From Streptomyces sp. NBC_00091 (GTDB lineage: Bacteria > Actinomycetota > Actinomycetes > Streptomycetales > Streptomycetaceae), in contig NZ_JAPEMA010000001.1 of the NCBI RefSeq assembly GCF_026343185.1, positions 1,984,001 to 2,048,000 of the forward strand: 64,000 nucleotides of DNA, written 5' to 3'. The notes beneath the pieces were generated by a model. That model was not told the origin of the DNA, did no database searches, and worked only from the letters and a program-made list of their open reading frames with translations. Position 1 is the stretch's first letter, and each line of letters begins with the position of its first letter. Below are positions 41,790 through 50,137 of the stretch, one piece after another. The position numbers and the translations under genes are program-made.

Positions 41790-42631
41790 AGCGTCCCTCG
41801 CGTTTGCTCCAACAGGCCCAAGGAGTCGGCGGGATTGAGGGCCTGTGAACGCAGTTTGGCATACCGCTGATGGAGGATGCTGACCTCCGAGGGATCCGAG
41901 ATGAGCACACCGGTCCGCTGTCCCTCGCTGTAGGCGAGCCACTGATGGTCTGGAGTTTCCAGCAACCGGATGGGGCCATCGTGGCCCGCGTGCTCGGCCT
42001 GTTCCTTCGGCATGATCTGGACCGTCACATTGCGCAGCCGGATCAGTCCCAGGATGTGGTCGACCTGGTCGCGCATGACCTCCCGCCCGCCGAAATGCCG
42101 GTCGAAGACCGACTGCTCGATGATGAAGCTGAACGAGGAGTTCGGCAGGTCGCGCAGGATGTGCTGGCGCTCCAGGCGGCCCGCCACCTGGGCCTCTATC
42201 CTCGCGTCCTCCAACGGCGGCACTCGCTCCGCGAAGATCCCTCGGGCGTACTCCTCCCGCTGCAACAGCCCTGGCACCATCCGGCACTCGTACGTATACA
42301 GACTCACCGCAGCCGGCTCCAGCAGTGCCCACTTCTTGAACCACGACGCCACCCGCCTCGGCTTCGTCAGGTGCCGGGCCGCGCCCTTGACCGCGCCGAA
42401 GCAGTCGAGCTCCGACTCCATGCGGTCCACGAACCGCTCGCTCGGGTAGCGGCGGGCCTGTTCCACCGAGCCGACGTACTGGACCGAGTAACCGATCCGC
42501 TCGGCCATCTCCTCCTGGGTCAGGCGGGACCGTTTACGGAAGGCCTTCGCAACCTCCGCGAAGCTCCGTAGAGCCCCGTTCGGGTCCTCCACCTCTTCGG
42601 GTTCGACGCCCTGGTCATCCACATGCTGCAC
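41786..42631 (-). CDS. XRE-family regulator with DUF5753 domain, copy 2
   Basis: The 281-aa protein has an XRE helix-turn-helix (FAEVAKAFRKRSRLTQEEMAERIGYSVQYVGSVEQARR) and a DUF5753 domain (YECRMVPGLLQREEYARGIF, RLERQHILR, FSFIIEQSVFDRHFGG). It is a paralogue of the 14370-15209 gene, but this locus has no ATPase gene and no matching 25-bp palindrome upstream. AGGGTGCAGC precedes the ATG. Confidence 0.9.
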   Translation of the reverse strand: MQHVDDQGVEPEEVEDPNGALRSFAEVAKAFRKRSRLTQEEMAERIGYSVQYVGSVEQARRYPSERFVDRMESELDCFGAVKGAARHLTKPRRVASWFKKWALLEPAAVSLYTYECRMVPGLLQREEYARGIFAERVPPLEDARIEAQVAGRLERQHILRDLPNSSFSFIIEQSVFDRHFGGREVMRDQVDHILGLIRLRNVTVQIMPKEQAEHAGHDGPIRLLETPDHQWLAYSEGQRTGVLISDPSEVSILHQRYAKLRSQALNPADSLGLLEQTRGTL

Positions 42632-42843
42632 CCTGACACCCCCAACTCGCGCGCCTGCATGCCACGTTCGCGAGCGGTGTTCCCCCGGTCCAGCACCCCC
42701 ACTCGTACAACGCCCCCAGTAGCGGCACCCCGGTCGAAATCAGCACCCAAACCGCCACTCCCAGCCCCTCAACGGCCTTTACAAGCCGCCGTATTCACGT
42801 AAGCTCCCCCTCGTCCGCAAAACAGTGTCTGGGGGAAACAGTA

Positions 42844-43950
42844 ATGCTCGGAGTCATCGCCGCCACCGCCACCGCCACCGCCACCGCAGCCCTCGCCGCG
42901 CCCGCCGTCGGGCTCTTCGCCCACCGGGCCGTGCGCCGGGCCGCCAATGCCCGCCTGATGCGGATCGAGACGCCGGGCGGCATCGACGAGCAGGGTTTCG
43001 TCCGCATCGGGGGGATCGAGCAGTGGATCTCCGTCCGGGGGGAGGACCGGGCCAACCCCGTGCTGCTGGAGATCCACGGTGGGCCCGGCGCCGCCAACTC
43101 CCCCTACGGCGCCCGTACCCGGTCCTGGGAGCGGCACTTCACGCTCGTGCGCTGGGACATGCGCGGCGCCGGGCTGACCTTCGCCCACGGCGGGCGGGAG
43201 GGCCAGGGCGCCGACGGCGGCGGGATCGGCTTCGAGCGGCTGTACGCGGACGCGCTGGAGGTCACCCACCACATCCGCGAGCGGCTCGGCGTGGAGCGGG
43301 TGGTGCTGATGCCGAGCTCCTTCGGCACGGTGTTCGGGCTCCGGCTGGCCCGCAGCCACCCCGAGCTGTACTCCGCGTACGTCGGCACCGACCAGAACGT
43401 CCAGGAGGCGGGCCGTGACACCTCCGCCTACGACGCCACCCTGGAGCGGCTCCGGGCGGCCGGCAAGGCCAAGGACGTGGCGAGGGTGGAGGCGATGGGG
43501 CCGGACCCGCGCCGGTGGAGCCCGGCGCAGCGGTCCTCGTACGACAAGCTGTGCGCGGGGAGCGACCCGCTGACGCTGGAGACCGTGAAGAAGGTGGTCC
43601 TGGGCTCGATGTGGCTGTCGCCGCTGTACTCCTTGAAGCACATCGCGGCGTACTTCAAGGCCCAGGCCTTCTCGGAGTCGGTGACGACCGGAACGGGCCG
43701 CTTCGACGACTGGGCGGACGGGACCCACTTCCAGGTGCCGTTCTTCGTGTTCCAGGGCGCCGAGGACGTGATCACCCCGGCAGCACGCGCGAAGGCGTAC
43801 TTCGACGCGGTGGAGGCGCCGGTGAAGGCGTTCGCGCTGATCGAGGGCGCGAGCCACTTCGCGTCGTTCCGCGACCCGGAGCGCTTCCTGGAGCTCCTCC
43901 TGACCCACGTCCGCCCGGCGCTCGCGCCGGACCGTCCCGTCACCGCCTGA
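42844..43950 (+). CDS. Alpha/beta hydrolase, proline-iminopeptidase-like
   Basis: The 368-aa protein has a hydrophobic N-terminus (ATATATAALAAPAVGLFA) that may anchor it, then an alpha/beta-hydrolase core with EIHGGPGAAN (oxyanion HGGPG), RWDMRGAGLT and the nucleophile elbow LMPSSFGTVFG, and a late GASHFASF carrying the catalytic His. HGGPG proteins of the S33 group are aminopeptidases or esterases. GGGGGAAACAGTA precedes the ATG. No operon partner. Confidence 0.87.
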   Translation: MLGVIAATATATATAALAAPAVGLFAHRAVRRAANARLMRIETPGGIDEQGFVRIGGIEQWISVRGEDRANPVLLEIHGGPGAANSPYGARTRSWERHFTLVRWDMRGAGLTFAHGGREGQGADGGGIGFERLYADALEVTHHIRERLGVERVVLMPSSFGTVFGLRLARSHPELYSAYVGTDQNVQEAGRDTSAYDATLERLRAAGKAKDVARVEAMGPDPRRWSPAQRSSYDKLCAGSDPLTLETVKKVVLGSMWLSPLYSLKHIAAYFKAQAFSESVTTGTGRFDDWADGTHFQVPFFVFQGAEDVITPAARAKAYFDAVEAPVKAFALIEGASHFASFRDPERFLELLLTHVRPALAPDRPVTA

Positions 43951-44097
43951 CCGGGCCGGGCGCCCCACCCCCGACAGGGTCCGCGCCCGCGAGGGGCTCG
44001 CCCGCCGGCTCGGCCGCCGCCTCCACCGGACCGGTGAGGTCCGGCAGGCCGCCCTCGGCGATCCAGTTCAGGAACTTCTCGCGCTTACGCCGGTCAT
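43940..44097 (-). pseudogene. Small ORF broken by an apparent 1-nt deletion
   Basis: An ATG at 44097 with GGAGGCCCACC upstream opens a frame of only 9 codons. The next frame over carries a convincing protein sequence, RRKREKFLNWIAEGGLPDLTGPVEAA, ending at 43940 without any start of its own. One inserted base near the start would restore a 52-aa protein. True frameshift or sequence error; function unknown. It overlaps the hydrolase 3' end. Confidence 0.35.
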
Positions 44098-44116
44098 GGT
44101 GGGCCTCCTCGGCGTG

Positions 44117-44156
44117 GGGCGGCCTGCCCCTGTCCGCTTGAACGAACAGGCCGCCC
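44117..44156 (-). terminator. Hairpin after the amidohydrolase gene
   Basis: GGGCGGCCTG (44117-44126) pairs perfectly with CAGGCCGCCC (44147-44156), 20 nt past the amidohydrolase stop. Confidence 0.55.
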
Positions 44157-44175
44157 GAGCCGTCACGCAGGCCCC

Positions 44176-45402
44176 TTACGCCCCCGCCCCCGCCCAGAGC
44201 CCCTCCGTCGTCAGCCCCAGCAGGTCGATGGCGTTGCCGCGCACGATGCGGTCCACGACGTCCGGGGCCAGGTGGCCCATCTGGGACTCGCCGACCTCGC
44301 GGGACTTCGGCCAGGTGGAGTCCGAGTGCGGGTAGTCCGTCTCGTAGAGGACGTTGCCGACCCCGATGGCGTCCAGGTTGCGGAGGCCAAAGGCGTCGTC
44401 GAAGAAGCAGCCGAAGACGTGCTCGGCGAACAGCTCGGCCGGCGGGCGCAGCACCTTGTCGGCGACTCCGCCCCAGCCTCGGTTCTCCTCCCAGACCACG
44501 TTCGCGCGCTCGAGGATGTAGGGGATCCACCCGATCTGGCCCTCGGCGTACATGATCTTCAGGTTGGGGAAGCGTTCGAACTTGCCGCTCATCAGCCAGT
44601 CGACCATCGAGAAGCAGCAGTTGGCGAAGGTGATGGTGGAGCCGACGGCCGGCGGGGCGTCTGCCGAGGTGGAGGGCATGCGCGAGGAGGAGCCGATGTG
44701 CATGGCGATGACCGTGCCGGTCTCGTCGCAGGCCTGGAGGAAGGGGTCCCACTCGTCGGTGTGGATCGAGGGGAGCCCCAGGTGCGGGGGTATCTCGGAG
44801 AAGGCGACCGCGCGCACGCCCCGCGCGGCGTTGCGGCGTACTTCGGCGGCGGCGAGGCGGGCGTCCCACAGGGGGACGAGGGTCAGGGGGATCAGGCGGC
44901 CGCGGGCTAGCGGGCCGCACCACTCCTCCACCATCCAGTCGTTGTAGGCCCGTACGCCGAGCAGGCCGAGTTCGCGGTCCTTGGCCTCGGTGAAGGTCTG
45001 GCCGCAGAAGCGCGGGAAGGTCGGGAAGCAGAGGGCGGACTGGACGTGGTTGACGTCCATGTCGGCGAGCCGCTCGGGAACCGAGAAGGAGCCCGGGCGC
45101 ATCTGCTCGTAGGTGATGACTTCCAGCTTGATCTCGTCACGGTCGTACCCCACCGCGGTGTCGAGGCGGGTGAGCGGCCGGCGCAGGTCCTCGTACACCC
45201 ACCAGTCGCCGACCGGGCCGTCGTCGCCCTTGGCCCCCATGACCGGGGCGAACTTGCCGCCGAGGAAGGTCATTTCCTTGAGCGGGGCGCGGACGATCCG
45301 GGGGCCGGTGTCGCGGTACTTGGCCGGGAGCCGGTCCCGCCAGACATGGGGGGGCTCCACCGTGTGGTCGTCCACCGAGATGATCTTCGGGAAGGTCTCC
45401 AT
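44176..45402 (-). CDS. Amidohydrolase family (ACMSD-like) protein
   Basis: The 408-aa protein has IISVDDHTVEPPHVWRDRLPAK at the N-terminus, AMHIGSS, CCFSMVDWLMSGKFERFPNLKIMYAEGQIGWIPYILERA and LYETDYPHSDSTWPKS, the metal-dependent amidohydrolase_2/ACMSD pattern. Actinobacteria have several such proteins in lipid or aromatic degradation clusters; related enzymes are decarboxylases or hydrolases. The promoter has operator site 5 over its -35 box, and TACGGT 7 nt before the ATG suggests a leaderless start. Confidence 0.88.
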   Translation of the reverse strand: METFPKIISVDDHTVEPPHVWRDRLPAKYRDTGPRIVRAPLKEMTFLGGKFAPVMGAKGDDGPVGDWWVYEDLRRPLTRLDTAVGYDRDEIKLEVITYEQMRPGSFSVPERLADMDVNHVQSALCFPTFPRFCGQTFTEAKDRELGLLGVRAYNDWMVEEWCGPLARGRLIPLTLVPLWDARLAAAEVRRNAARGVRAVAFSEIPPHLGLPSIHTDEWDPFLQACDETGTVIAMHIGSSSRMPSTSADAPPAVGSTITFANCCFSMVDWLMSGKFERFPNLKIMYAEGQIGWIPYILERANVVWEENRGWGGVADKVLRPPAELFAEHVFGCFFDDAFGLRNLDAIGVGNVLYETDYPHSDSTWPKSREVGESQMGHLAPDVVDRIVRGNAIDLLGLTTEGLWAGAGA

Positions 45403-45409
45403 GTGCTCT

Positions 45410-45438
45410 ACCGTAGCGCTGAACTGACGAACCGTCAG
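45410..45438 (-). promoter_or_regulatory. Amidohydrolase promoter with palindromic operator, site 5
   Basis: On the minus strand the palindrome CTGACGGTTCGTCAG (45424-45438) supplies a -35-like CTGACG, followed by 17 nt and the -10 TACGGT (45410-45415), 7 nt from the ATG. A repressor on the palindrome would cover the -35 box. Confidence 0.7.
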
Positions 45439-45556
45439 CTATTCCCGCCGCAGTGGCACTCAGGCCGGGAGCGGATGCCTCCGCTACGGGCTGACGTGTA
45501 CGCGCAACACAGGGCAGACTGACCCTTAAACCGACGGAAGGCAGGGGGGACGAGAG

Positions 45557-48500
45557 ATGGACGGCGAACCGGCCATCCCGCACCAGCGGAACCACCCCGA
45601 CGCGGCCCGGTCCCGGCCCGGCACCAGCACCACCGGCACCAGCACGGGCGCCGACACCAGCACGGGCACGGGCACCAGCCCGGGCACGGGCGCCGACACC
45701 GCCACCACCACCGCCGCCACCACCACCGGCACCCGTACCGGCACACCGCCCGACAGCCCCGTGCCCGCATCCCCCGAAGCGGCCGGCTCCCCCACGCCCC
45801 CCGCACCCCCCACACCCCCCGCCCCCGCCCCCGCCGACAACCGCTTCGCCGTCCTCGGCCCCGTCCGTGCCTGGCGCGGCAGCGAAGCCCTGCCCTCCGG
45901 CAGCCCCCAGCAGCGCGCCCTGCTCGCCGTGCTGCTGCTGCGCGACGGCCGCACCGCCACCGCGCCCGAGCTGATCGACGCCATCTGGGGCGAGGACCCC
46001 CCGCAGCAGGCCCTCGCCACCATCCGCACGTACGCCTCCCGGCTGCGCAAGGTGCTCGACCCCGAGCTGCTCGTCACCGACGCCGGCGGCTACGCGATCC
46101 GGCTGCGCCACCAGGAGGCCCTGGACCTCGGCATCGCCCGCAGCCTGGCCGCCGACGCCGAGAAGGCCCGCGCCGCCGGAGACCGCGCCCTGGCCCGTAC
46201 GCTGCTGGCCCGCGCCCTGGACCTGTGGGACGGCGAACCCCTCGCCGGGGTACCCGGCCCGCACGCCGAGACCGAACGCACCCGGCTCGCCGAGTGGCGC
46301 CTCCAGCTGCTGGAGACCCGCCTCGACCTCGACCTGGAGGTCGGCCACCACGCCGAGGCCGTCTCCGAGCTGACCGCCCTCACCGCCGCCCACCCCCTGC
46401 GGGAGCGGCTGCGCGAGCTGCTGATGCTCGCCCTCTACCGCAGCGGCCGCCAGGCCGAGGCCCTCGCCGTGTACGCCGACACGCGCCGGCTCCTCGCCGA
46501 GGAACTCGGCGTCGACCCGCGCCCGGAGCTCTCCGCGCTCCAGCAGCGGATCCTGAACGCCGACGCCGAACTCGCCCGCGCCGAGGACCCCGTCCCGACG
46601 GCCGCGCCCGTACCCGTGAGGCCCGCGCAATTGCCCGCCACCGTCTCGGACTTCACCGGCCGCACCCCCTTCGTCGCCGAACTCGGGACGATCCTCGCCG
46701 GCGCCGAGGGCCAGGTCATGGCCGTCTCCGCGCTGGCCGGCATCGGCGGCGTCGGCAAGACCACCCTCGCCGTGCACGTCGCCCACGCCGCCCGGCCGCA
46801 CTTCCCCGACGGCCAGCTCTACGTCGACCTCCAGGGCACCGAACCCCGCCCCGCCCTCCCCGAAGCCGTCCTCGGCTCCTTCCTGCGGGCCCTCGGCACC
46901 CCCGACAGCTCCATCCCCGACTCCCCCGCCGACCGGGCCGCGCTCTACCGCTCCATCCTCGACGGGCGCCGCGTCCTCGTACTGCTCGACAACGCCCGCG
47001 ACGCCGCCCAGGTCCGCCCGCTGCTCCCGGGCACCGCCGGCTGCGCCGCCCTCGTCACCAGCCGGGTCCGGATGTCGGGCCTCGCCGGGGCCCATCTCGT
47101 CGACCTCGATGTGATGAGCCCCGAGGAGGCCCTACAGCTGTTCACCCGCATCGTGGGCACCGAACGGGTCGGCGCCGAACGCCAGGCCGCCCTCGACGTC
47201 GTCGGCGCCTGCGGGTTCCTGCCGCTCGCCATCCGCATCGCCGCCTCCCGGCTCGCCGCCCGCCGCACCTGGACCGTCTCCGTCCTCGCCGCCAAGCTCG
47301 CCGACGAGCGCCGCCGCCTCGACGAGCTCCAGGCCGGCGACCTCGCCGTCAAGGCCACCTTCGAGCTCGGCTACGGGCAGCTCGAGCCCGCCCAGCAGCG
47401 TGCCTTCCGCCTCCTCGGCCTCGCCGACGGCCCCGACATCTCCCTGGCCGCCGCGGCCGCCGTGCTCGAACTGCCCGAGTACGACACCGAGGACCTCCTC
47501 GAGGCTTTAGTCGACTGCTCCCTGCTGGAATCGGCCGCGCCCGGCCGCTACCGCTTCCACGACCTCGTACGCCTCTACGCGCGTGCGTGCGCCGAGCGCG
47601 ACGAACAGAGCGGCGGCCGCGAGGACGCCCTGGACCGGCTCCTCGACTTCTACCTCGCCACCGCCGCCCGGGTCTACGGCGTCGAGCGGCCCGGCGACCG
47701 CCTCCCCGCCCACCTCAGCGCCACCCGCCACCCCGGCCTGACCCTCACCGACCCCCGCGCCGCCCTGGACTGGCTGTTCGCCGAGGCCGACCCGCTGCTG
47801 GCCTGCGTACGGCAGTCCGCCGGACGGCCGGGCGCCCTGCGCCGGGCCGTCGACCTGCTGTGGGCGGCCAAGGACCTCTCCGAGTCCGGCGCCAACTCCA
47901 AGCAGTACGAATCGGCCGCGCTGACCCTGCGCGAGGCCGCCCGCGCCGCACGGGACCCCCGGGCGGAGGGCCGCGCGCGGACCACCCTCACCATGGTCCA
48001 CCTCTTCGCGGGCCGGTTCACCGAGGCCGACGACGAGGCCCGCCAGGCCATGGACCTGGCCCGCGAGGCCGGCGACCCGCTGCCCAGCTGCTGGGCGCCC
48101 AACGACCGCGGGATCACCGCCCTCTACCAGAAGCGGTACGAGGACGGCGAGCGCTACCTGCTGGAGGCCATAGAGAACTTCCGGGCCGACGGCAACCACA
48201 TCGGCGAGGCCAGCGCCCTGTGCAACCTCTCCCGGATCCACGTCGGCCTGGGCCGCCTCGGCAGCGCCATAGACCTCGCCCGGCAGGGCATCGCCGTCTA
48301 CGACCGGATGGGCCTGACCCTGCGCCTGGCCAACGGCCGCTACGCGCTGGGCATCGCCCTCACCCAGGCGGGCCGGCTCGCCGAGGCGCTGGACCAGCTC
48401 GGCGAGGCGCTGTCGCTCTTCCACGACAACCGCCAGCCACTGTGGGAGGGCGTCACCCACTTCCGGCTCGCCGAGGCCCACCTGGCGGCCCTGCGGCCCA

Positions 48501-48724
48501 CCCTGGCCGCCAAGCACGCCGAGCAGGCCATCGCGCTGCGCGGGATCGGCGGGGAGTGGCGCCGGGCGACCGTGCTGACCGTGCTGGGCAAGGCGCTGCG
48601 GCGGCTGGGCCAGCCGGACCGGGCGCGGGCCTGCTGGCGGGACGCGGAGACGGTTTTCACCCAGCTCGGCTCATCCGAACTGGCAGAAGTGCAGGCACTG
48701 TTGGCGTCGGAGCTGGCGGCCTGA
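45557..48724 (+). CDS. afsR: AfsR-type SARP regulator (BTAD-NB-ARC-TPR)
   Basis: The 1055-aa protein has a Thr/Gly/Pro-rich N-terminus (residues 1-95), a SARP DNA-binding domain (FAVLGPVRAWRGSEAL...TIRTYASRLRKVLD), a BTAD domain to about 340, an NB-ARC ATPase with P-loop GIGGVGKTT (395-403) and RVLVLLDN, and C-terminal TPR repeats. AfsR is phosphorylated by AfsK and activates afsS, raising antibiotic production. An afsS-like gene follows 180 nt downstream and an afsK-like gene lies 11 kb away. Codon 651 (47507-47509) is TTA, the rare leucine codon read by bldA tRNA, so expression may be developmentally gated. Confidence 0.95.
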   Translation: MDGEPAIPHQRNHPDAARSRPGTSTTGTSTGADTSTGTGTSPGTGADTATTTAATTTGTRTGTPPDSPVPASPEAAGSPTPPAPPTPPAPAPADNRFAVLGPVRAWRGSEALPSGSPQQRALLAVLLLRDGRTATAPELIDAIWGEDPPQQALATIRTYASRLRKVLDPELLVTDAGGYAIRLRHQEALDLGIARSLAADAEKARAAGDRALARTLLARALDLWDGEPLAGVPGPHAETERTRLAEWRLQLLETRLDLDLEVGHHAEAVSELTALTAAHPLRERLRELLMLALYRSGRQAEALAVYADTRRLLAEELGVDPRPELSALQQRILNADAELARAEDPVPTAAPVPVRPAQLPATVSDFTGRTPFVAELGTILAGAEGQVMAVSALAGIGGVGKTTLAVHVAHAARPHFPDGQLYVDLQGTEPRPALPEAVLGSFLRALGTPDSSIPDSPADRAALYRSILDGRRVLVLLDNARDAAQVRPLLPGTAGCAALVTSRVRMSGLAGAHLVDLDVMSPEEALQLFTRIVGTERVGAERQAALDVVGACGFLPLAIRIAASRLAARRTWTVSVLAAKLADERRRLDELQAGDLAVKATFELGYGQLEPAQQRAFRLLGLADGPDISLAAAAAVLELPEYDTEDLLEALVDCSLLESAAPGRYRFHDLVRLYARACAERDEQSGGREDALDRLLDFYLATAARVYGVERPGDRLPAHLSATRHPGLTLTDPRAALDWLFAEADPLLACVRQSAGRPGALRRAVDLLWAAKDLSESGANSKQYESAALTLREAARAARDPRAEGRARTTLTMVHLFAGRFTEADDEARQAMDLAREAGDPLPSCWAPNDRGITALYQKRYEDGERYLLEAIENFRADGNHIGEASALCNLSRIHVGLGRLGSAIDLARQGIAVYDRMGLTLRLANGRYALGIALTQAGRLAEALDQLGEALSLFHDNRQPLWEGVTHFRLAEAHLAALRPTLAAKHAEQAIALRGIGGEWRRATVLTVLGKALRRLGQPDRARACWRDAETVFTQLGSSELAEVQALLASELAA

Positions 48725-48760
48725 GGCCCCTGATCTGGGCGGTTCACGGATGGACGGGGC

Positions 48761-48798
48761 GTTCATCGTTCGTTTATCGCCGCGCGGCACGATAGGTG
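48761..48798 (+). promoter_or_regulatory. afsS promoter with 11-nt direct repeats
   Basis: Two contiguous 11-nt repeats, GTTCATCGTTC (48761-48771) and GTTTATCGCCG (48772-48782), lie in the -35 region, with TAGGTG (48793-48798) as -10. In S. coelicolor AfsR, and PhoP at overlapping repeats, bind such sequence in the afsS promoter. Confidence 0.65.
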
Positions 48799-48904
48799 CA
48801 TCGGCCCGGCGCGTCGGGGGGCACCCGGGCCGGCAGGAGGACTACCCGTTCGGCGGTCCACGGGGGAATCGCCGAACGGGACCGACTCACCATCAGGAGA
48901 TCCG

Positions 48905-49105
48905 ATGACGACGAACGAGAACAGCCTGCCGCTCGACGGCGACATCAGACCGCTCGACAACCACGCCTCGGGCGCCGACATCAATCCGCTGGACCCGCCG
49001 GCCGACCCGCCGGTGGTCAAGTCCACGGACAAGCCGCTCGACAACCACGCCTCCGGCGAGGAGATCGTGTCGCTGGACAACCACGCGTCCGGCCCGCGCC
49101 CGTAG
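48905..49105 (+). CDS. afsS: AfsS-like small regulatory protein
   Basis: The 66-aa protein contains three copies of a short repeat, PLDNHASG, PLDNHASG and SLDNHASG, and two degenerate ones (IRPLD, INPLD). S. coelicolor AfsS is a 63-aa protein with repeats around DNH and is encoded beside afsR; size, position and repeat core agree. Here the core is LDNHASG rather than QDNHMP. AGGAGATCCG precedes the ATG. It should act downstream of AfsR to stimulate antibiotic synthesis; the mechanism in the family is unresolved. Confidence 0.88.
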   Translation: MTTNENSLPLDGDIRPLDNHASGADINPLDPPADPPVVKSTDKPLDNHASGEEIVSLDNHASGPRP

Positions 49106-49115
49106 TTCGGGCACG

Positions 49116-49296
49116 ACGTACGGGGGACGTACGGGGGAAACGTACGGGGGGCCTTGAGCGGTCGTACGGGGGACGTACGGGGGAGCCGCTCGGGGACGTA
49201 CGGGGGAACACGGGGGAACACGAGGGAAGAACGCCGGACGGACGGCCCACGGGGGAATTCGGGGGAATTCAGGGCCGTCCGACACGGGGGAACAGC
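49116..49296 (+). repeat. G-tract tandem array after afsS
   Basis: Six copies of CGTACGGGGG (start A or T) occur between 49116 and 49206, followed by further CGGGGGAA units up to about 49292, giving more than ten runs of five or more G on the coding strand. A 10-bp inverted repeat (49239-49248 and 49272-49281) encloses part of it. No gene is present. The RNA could form G-quadruplexes. Confidence 0.7.
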
Positions 49297-49304
49297 ACGG
49301 GGAA

Positions 49305-49348
49305 GCGGCGGCCGCGGTGGCCAGGAGGGGGACCACCGCGGCCGCCGC
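49305..49348 (+). terminator. afsS terminator
   Basis: A perfect 16-bp GC stem (arms 49305-49320 and 49333-49348) with a 12-nt loop follows the G-tract array. Confidence 0.75.
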
Positions 49349-49389
49349 GCACCCGTGTCCGGATCCCCCCGCTGCCGTAGGGTGTGAGC

Positions 49390-50115
49390 GTGTTCACCTC
49401 ACAGGGTCCCAGCCTGCGCGAACTGGCCGTCCAGGCCTTCTCCTCCGTCGAGCACGGCTACGACCTGCTCGCGCCCAAGTTCGACCGGACCCCCTTCCGC
49501 ACCCCGGAGCGGATGCTCGACGCCGTCGAGGAGACCCTCGCCCAGCGGGAGGGATCCTTCGGCTCCGGCCTGGACGTCTGCTGCGGTACGGGCGCGGGCC
49601 TGGCGATGCTGCGCCGGCTGTGCCGGGACCGCGTCACCGGGGTCGACCTCAGCGCGGGCATGCTGGCCGAGGCCGCGCGGGCGCATCCCGAGGGAGTGGA
49701 CCTCGTACGGGCCGACGCGCTGGAGCTGCCGCGGACGCTCGGGGACACGTACGACCTGGCGGTGAGCTTCGGGGCCTTCGGCCACTTCCTGCCGGCCGAG
49801 CGGCCCGCCCTCTTCGCCGGGGTGCACCGCGCGCTGCGGCCGGGCGGGGTCTTCGCCTTCCCCGTCGGCGCCCCGGTCCCGCCCACCTCGCCGGCCTGGT
49901 GGGCGGTGGCCGGCTTCGACGCGGCGATGCGGGTGCGCAACGCCGTGTGGCGCCCGCCCTTCGTGATGTACTACCGCACCTTCCCGTTCGGCCCGGTCCG
50001 CGCGGACCTCACGGCGGCGGGCTTCCGGGTGGAGACGGCCCCGCTGGAGCACTTCGGCCACCGGAAGGACGGCAGCCCGCACTGGCGGCTGGTCCTGGCC
50101 CGGAAGGACTCCTAG
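49390..50115 (+). CDS. Class I SAM-dependent methyltransferase
   Basis: The 241-aa protein has LDVCCGTGAGLAMLRRL (SAM motif I), VTGVDLSAGMLAEAA, DLVRADALELP and LRPGGVFAFPVGAP, as in small-molecule methyltransferases. GTG 49390 lies 6 nt after TAGGGT (49378-49383), suggesting a leaderless start; GTG 49384 in frame is the alternative. Substrate unknown; it is convergent with the sialidase gene. Confidence 0.87.
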   Translation: MFTSQGPSLRELAVQAFSSVEHGYDLLAPKFDRTPFRTPERMLDAVEETLAQREGSFGSGLDVCCGTGAGLAMLRRLCRDRVTGVDLSAGMLAEAARAHPEGVDLVRADALELPRTLGDTYDLAVSFGAFGHFLPAERPALFAGVHRALRPGGVFAFPVGAPVPPTSPAWWAVAGFDAAMRVRNAVWRPPFVMYYRTFPFGPVRADLTAAGFRVETAPLEHFGHRKDGSPHWRLVLARKDS

Positions 50116-50137
50116 CGGGCCGTCCGGGCCGTCCCGC

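Noticed and set aside
45137..47095. Long leftward frame spanning the amidohydrolase promoter and afsR
   Set aside because: It crosses a well-supported operator-promoter and is a Gly-rich shadow of afsR.
49116..49296. CRISPR-like array after afsS
   Set aside because: Repeat units are about 11 nt with almost no spacers, and no cas genes are present.
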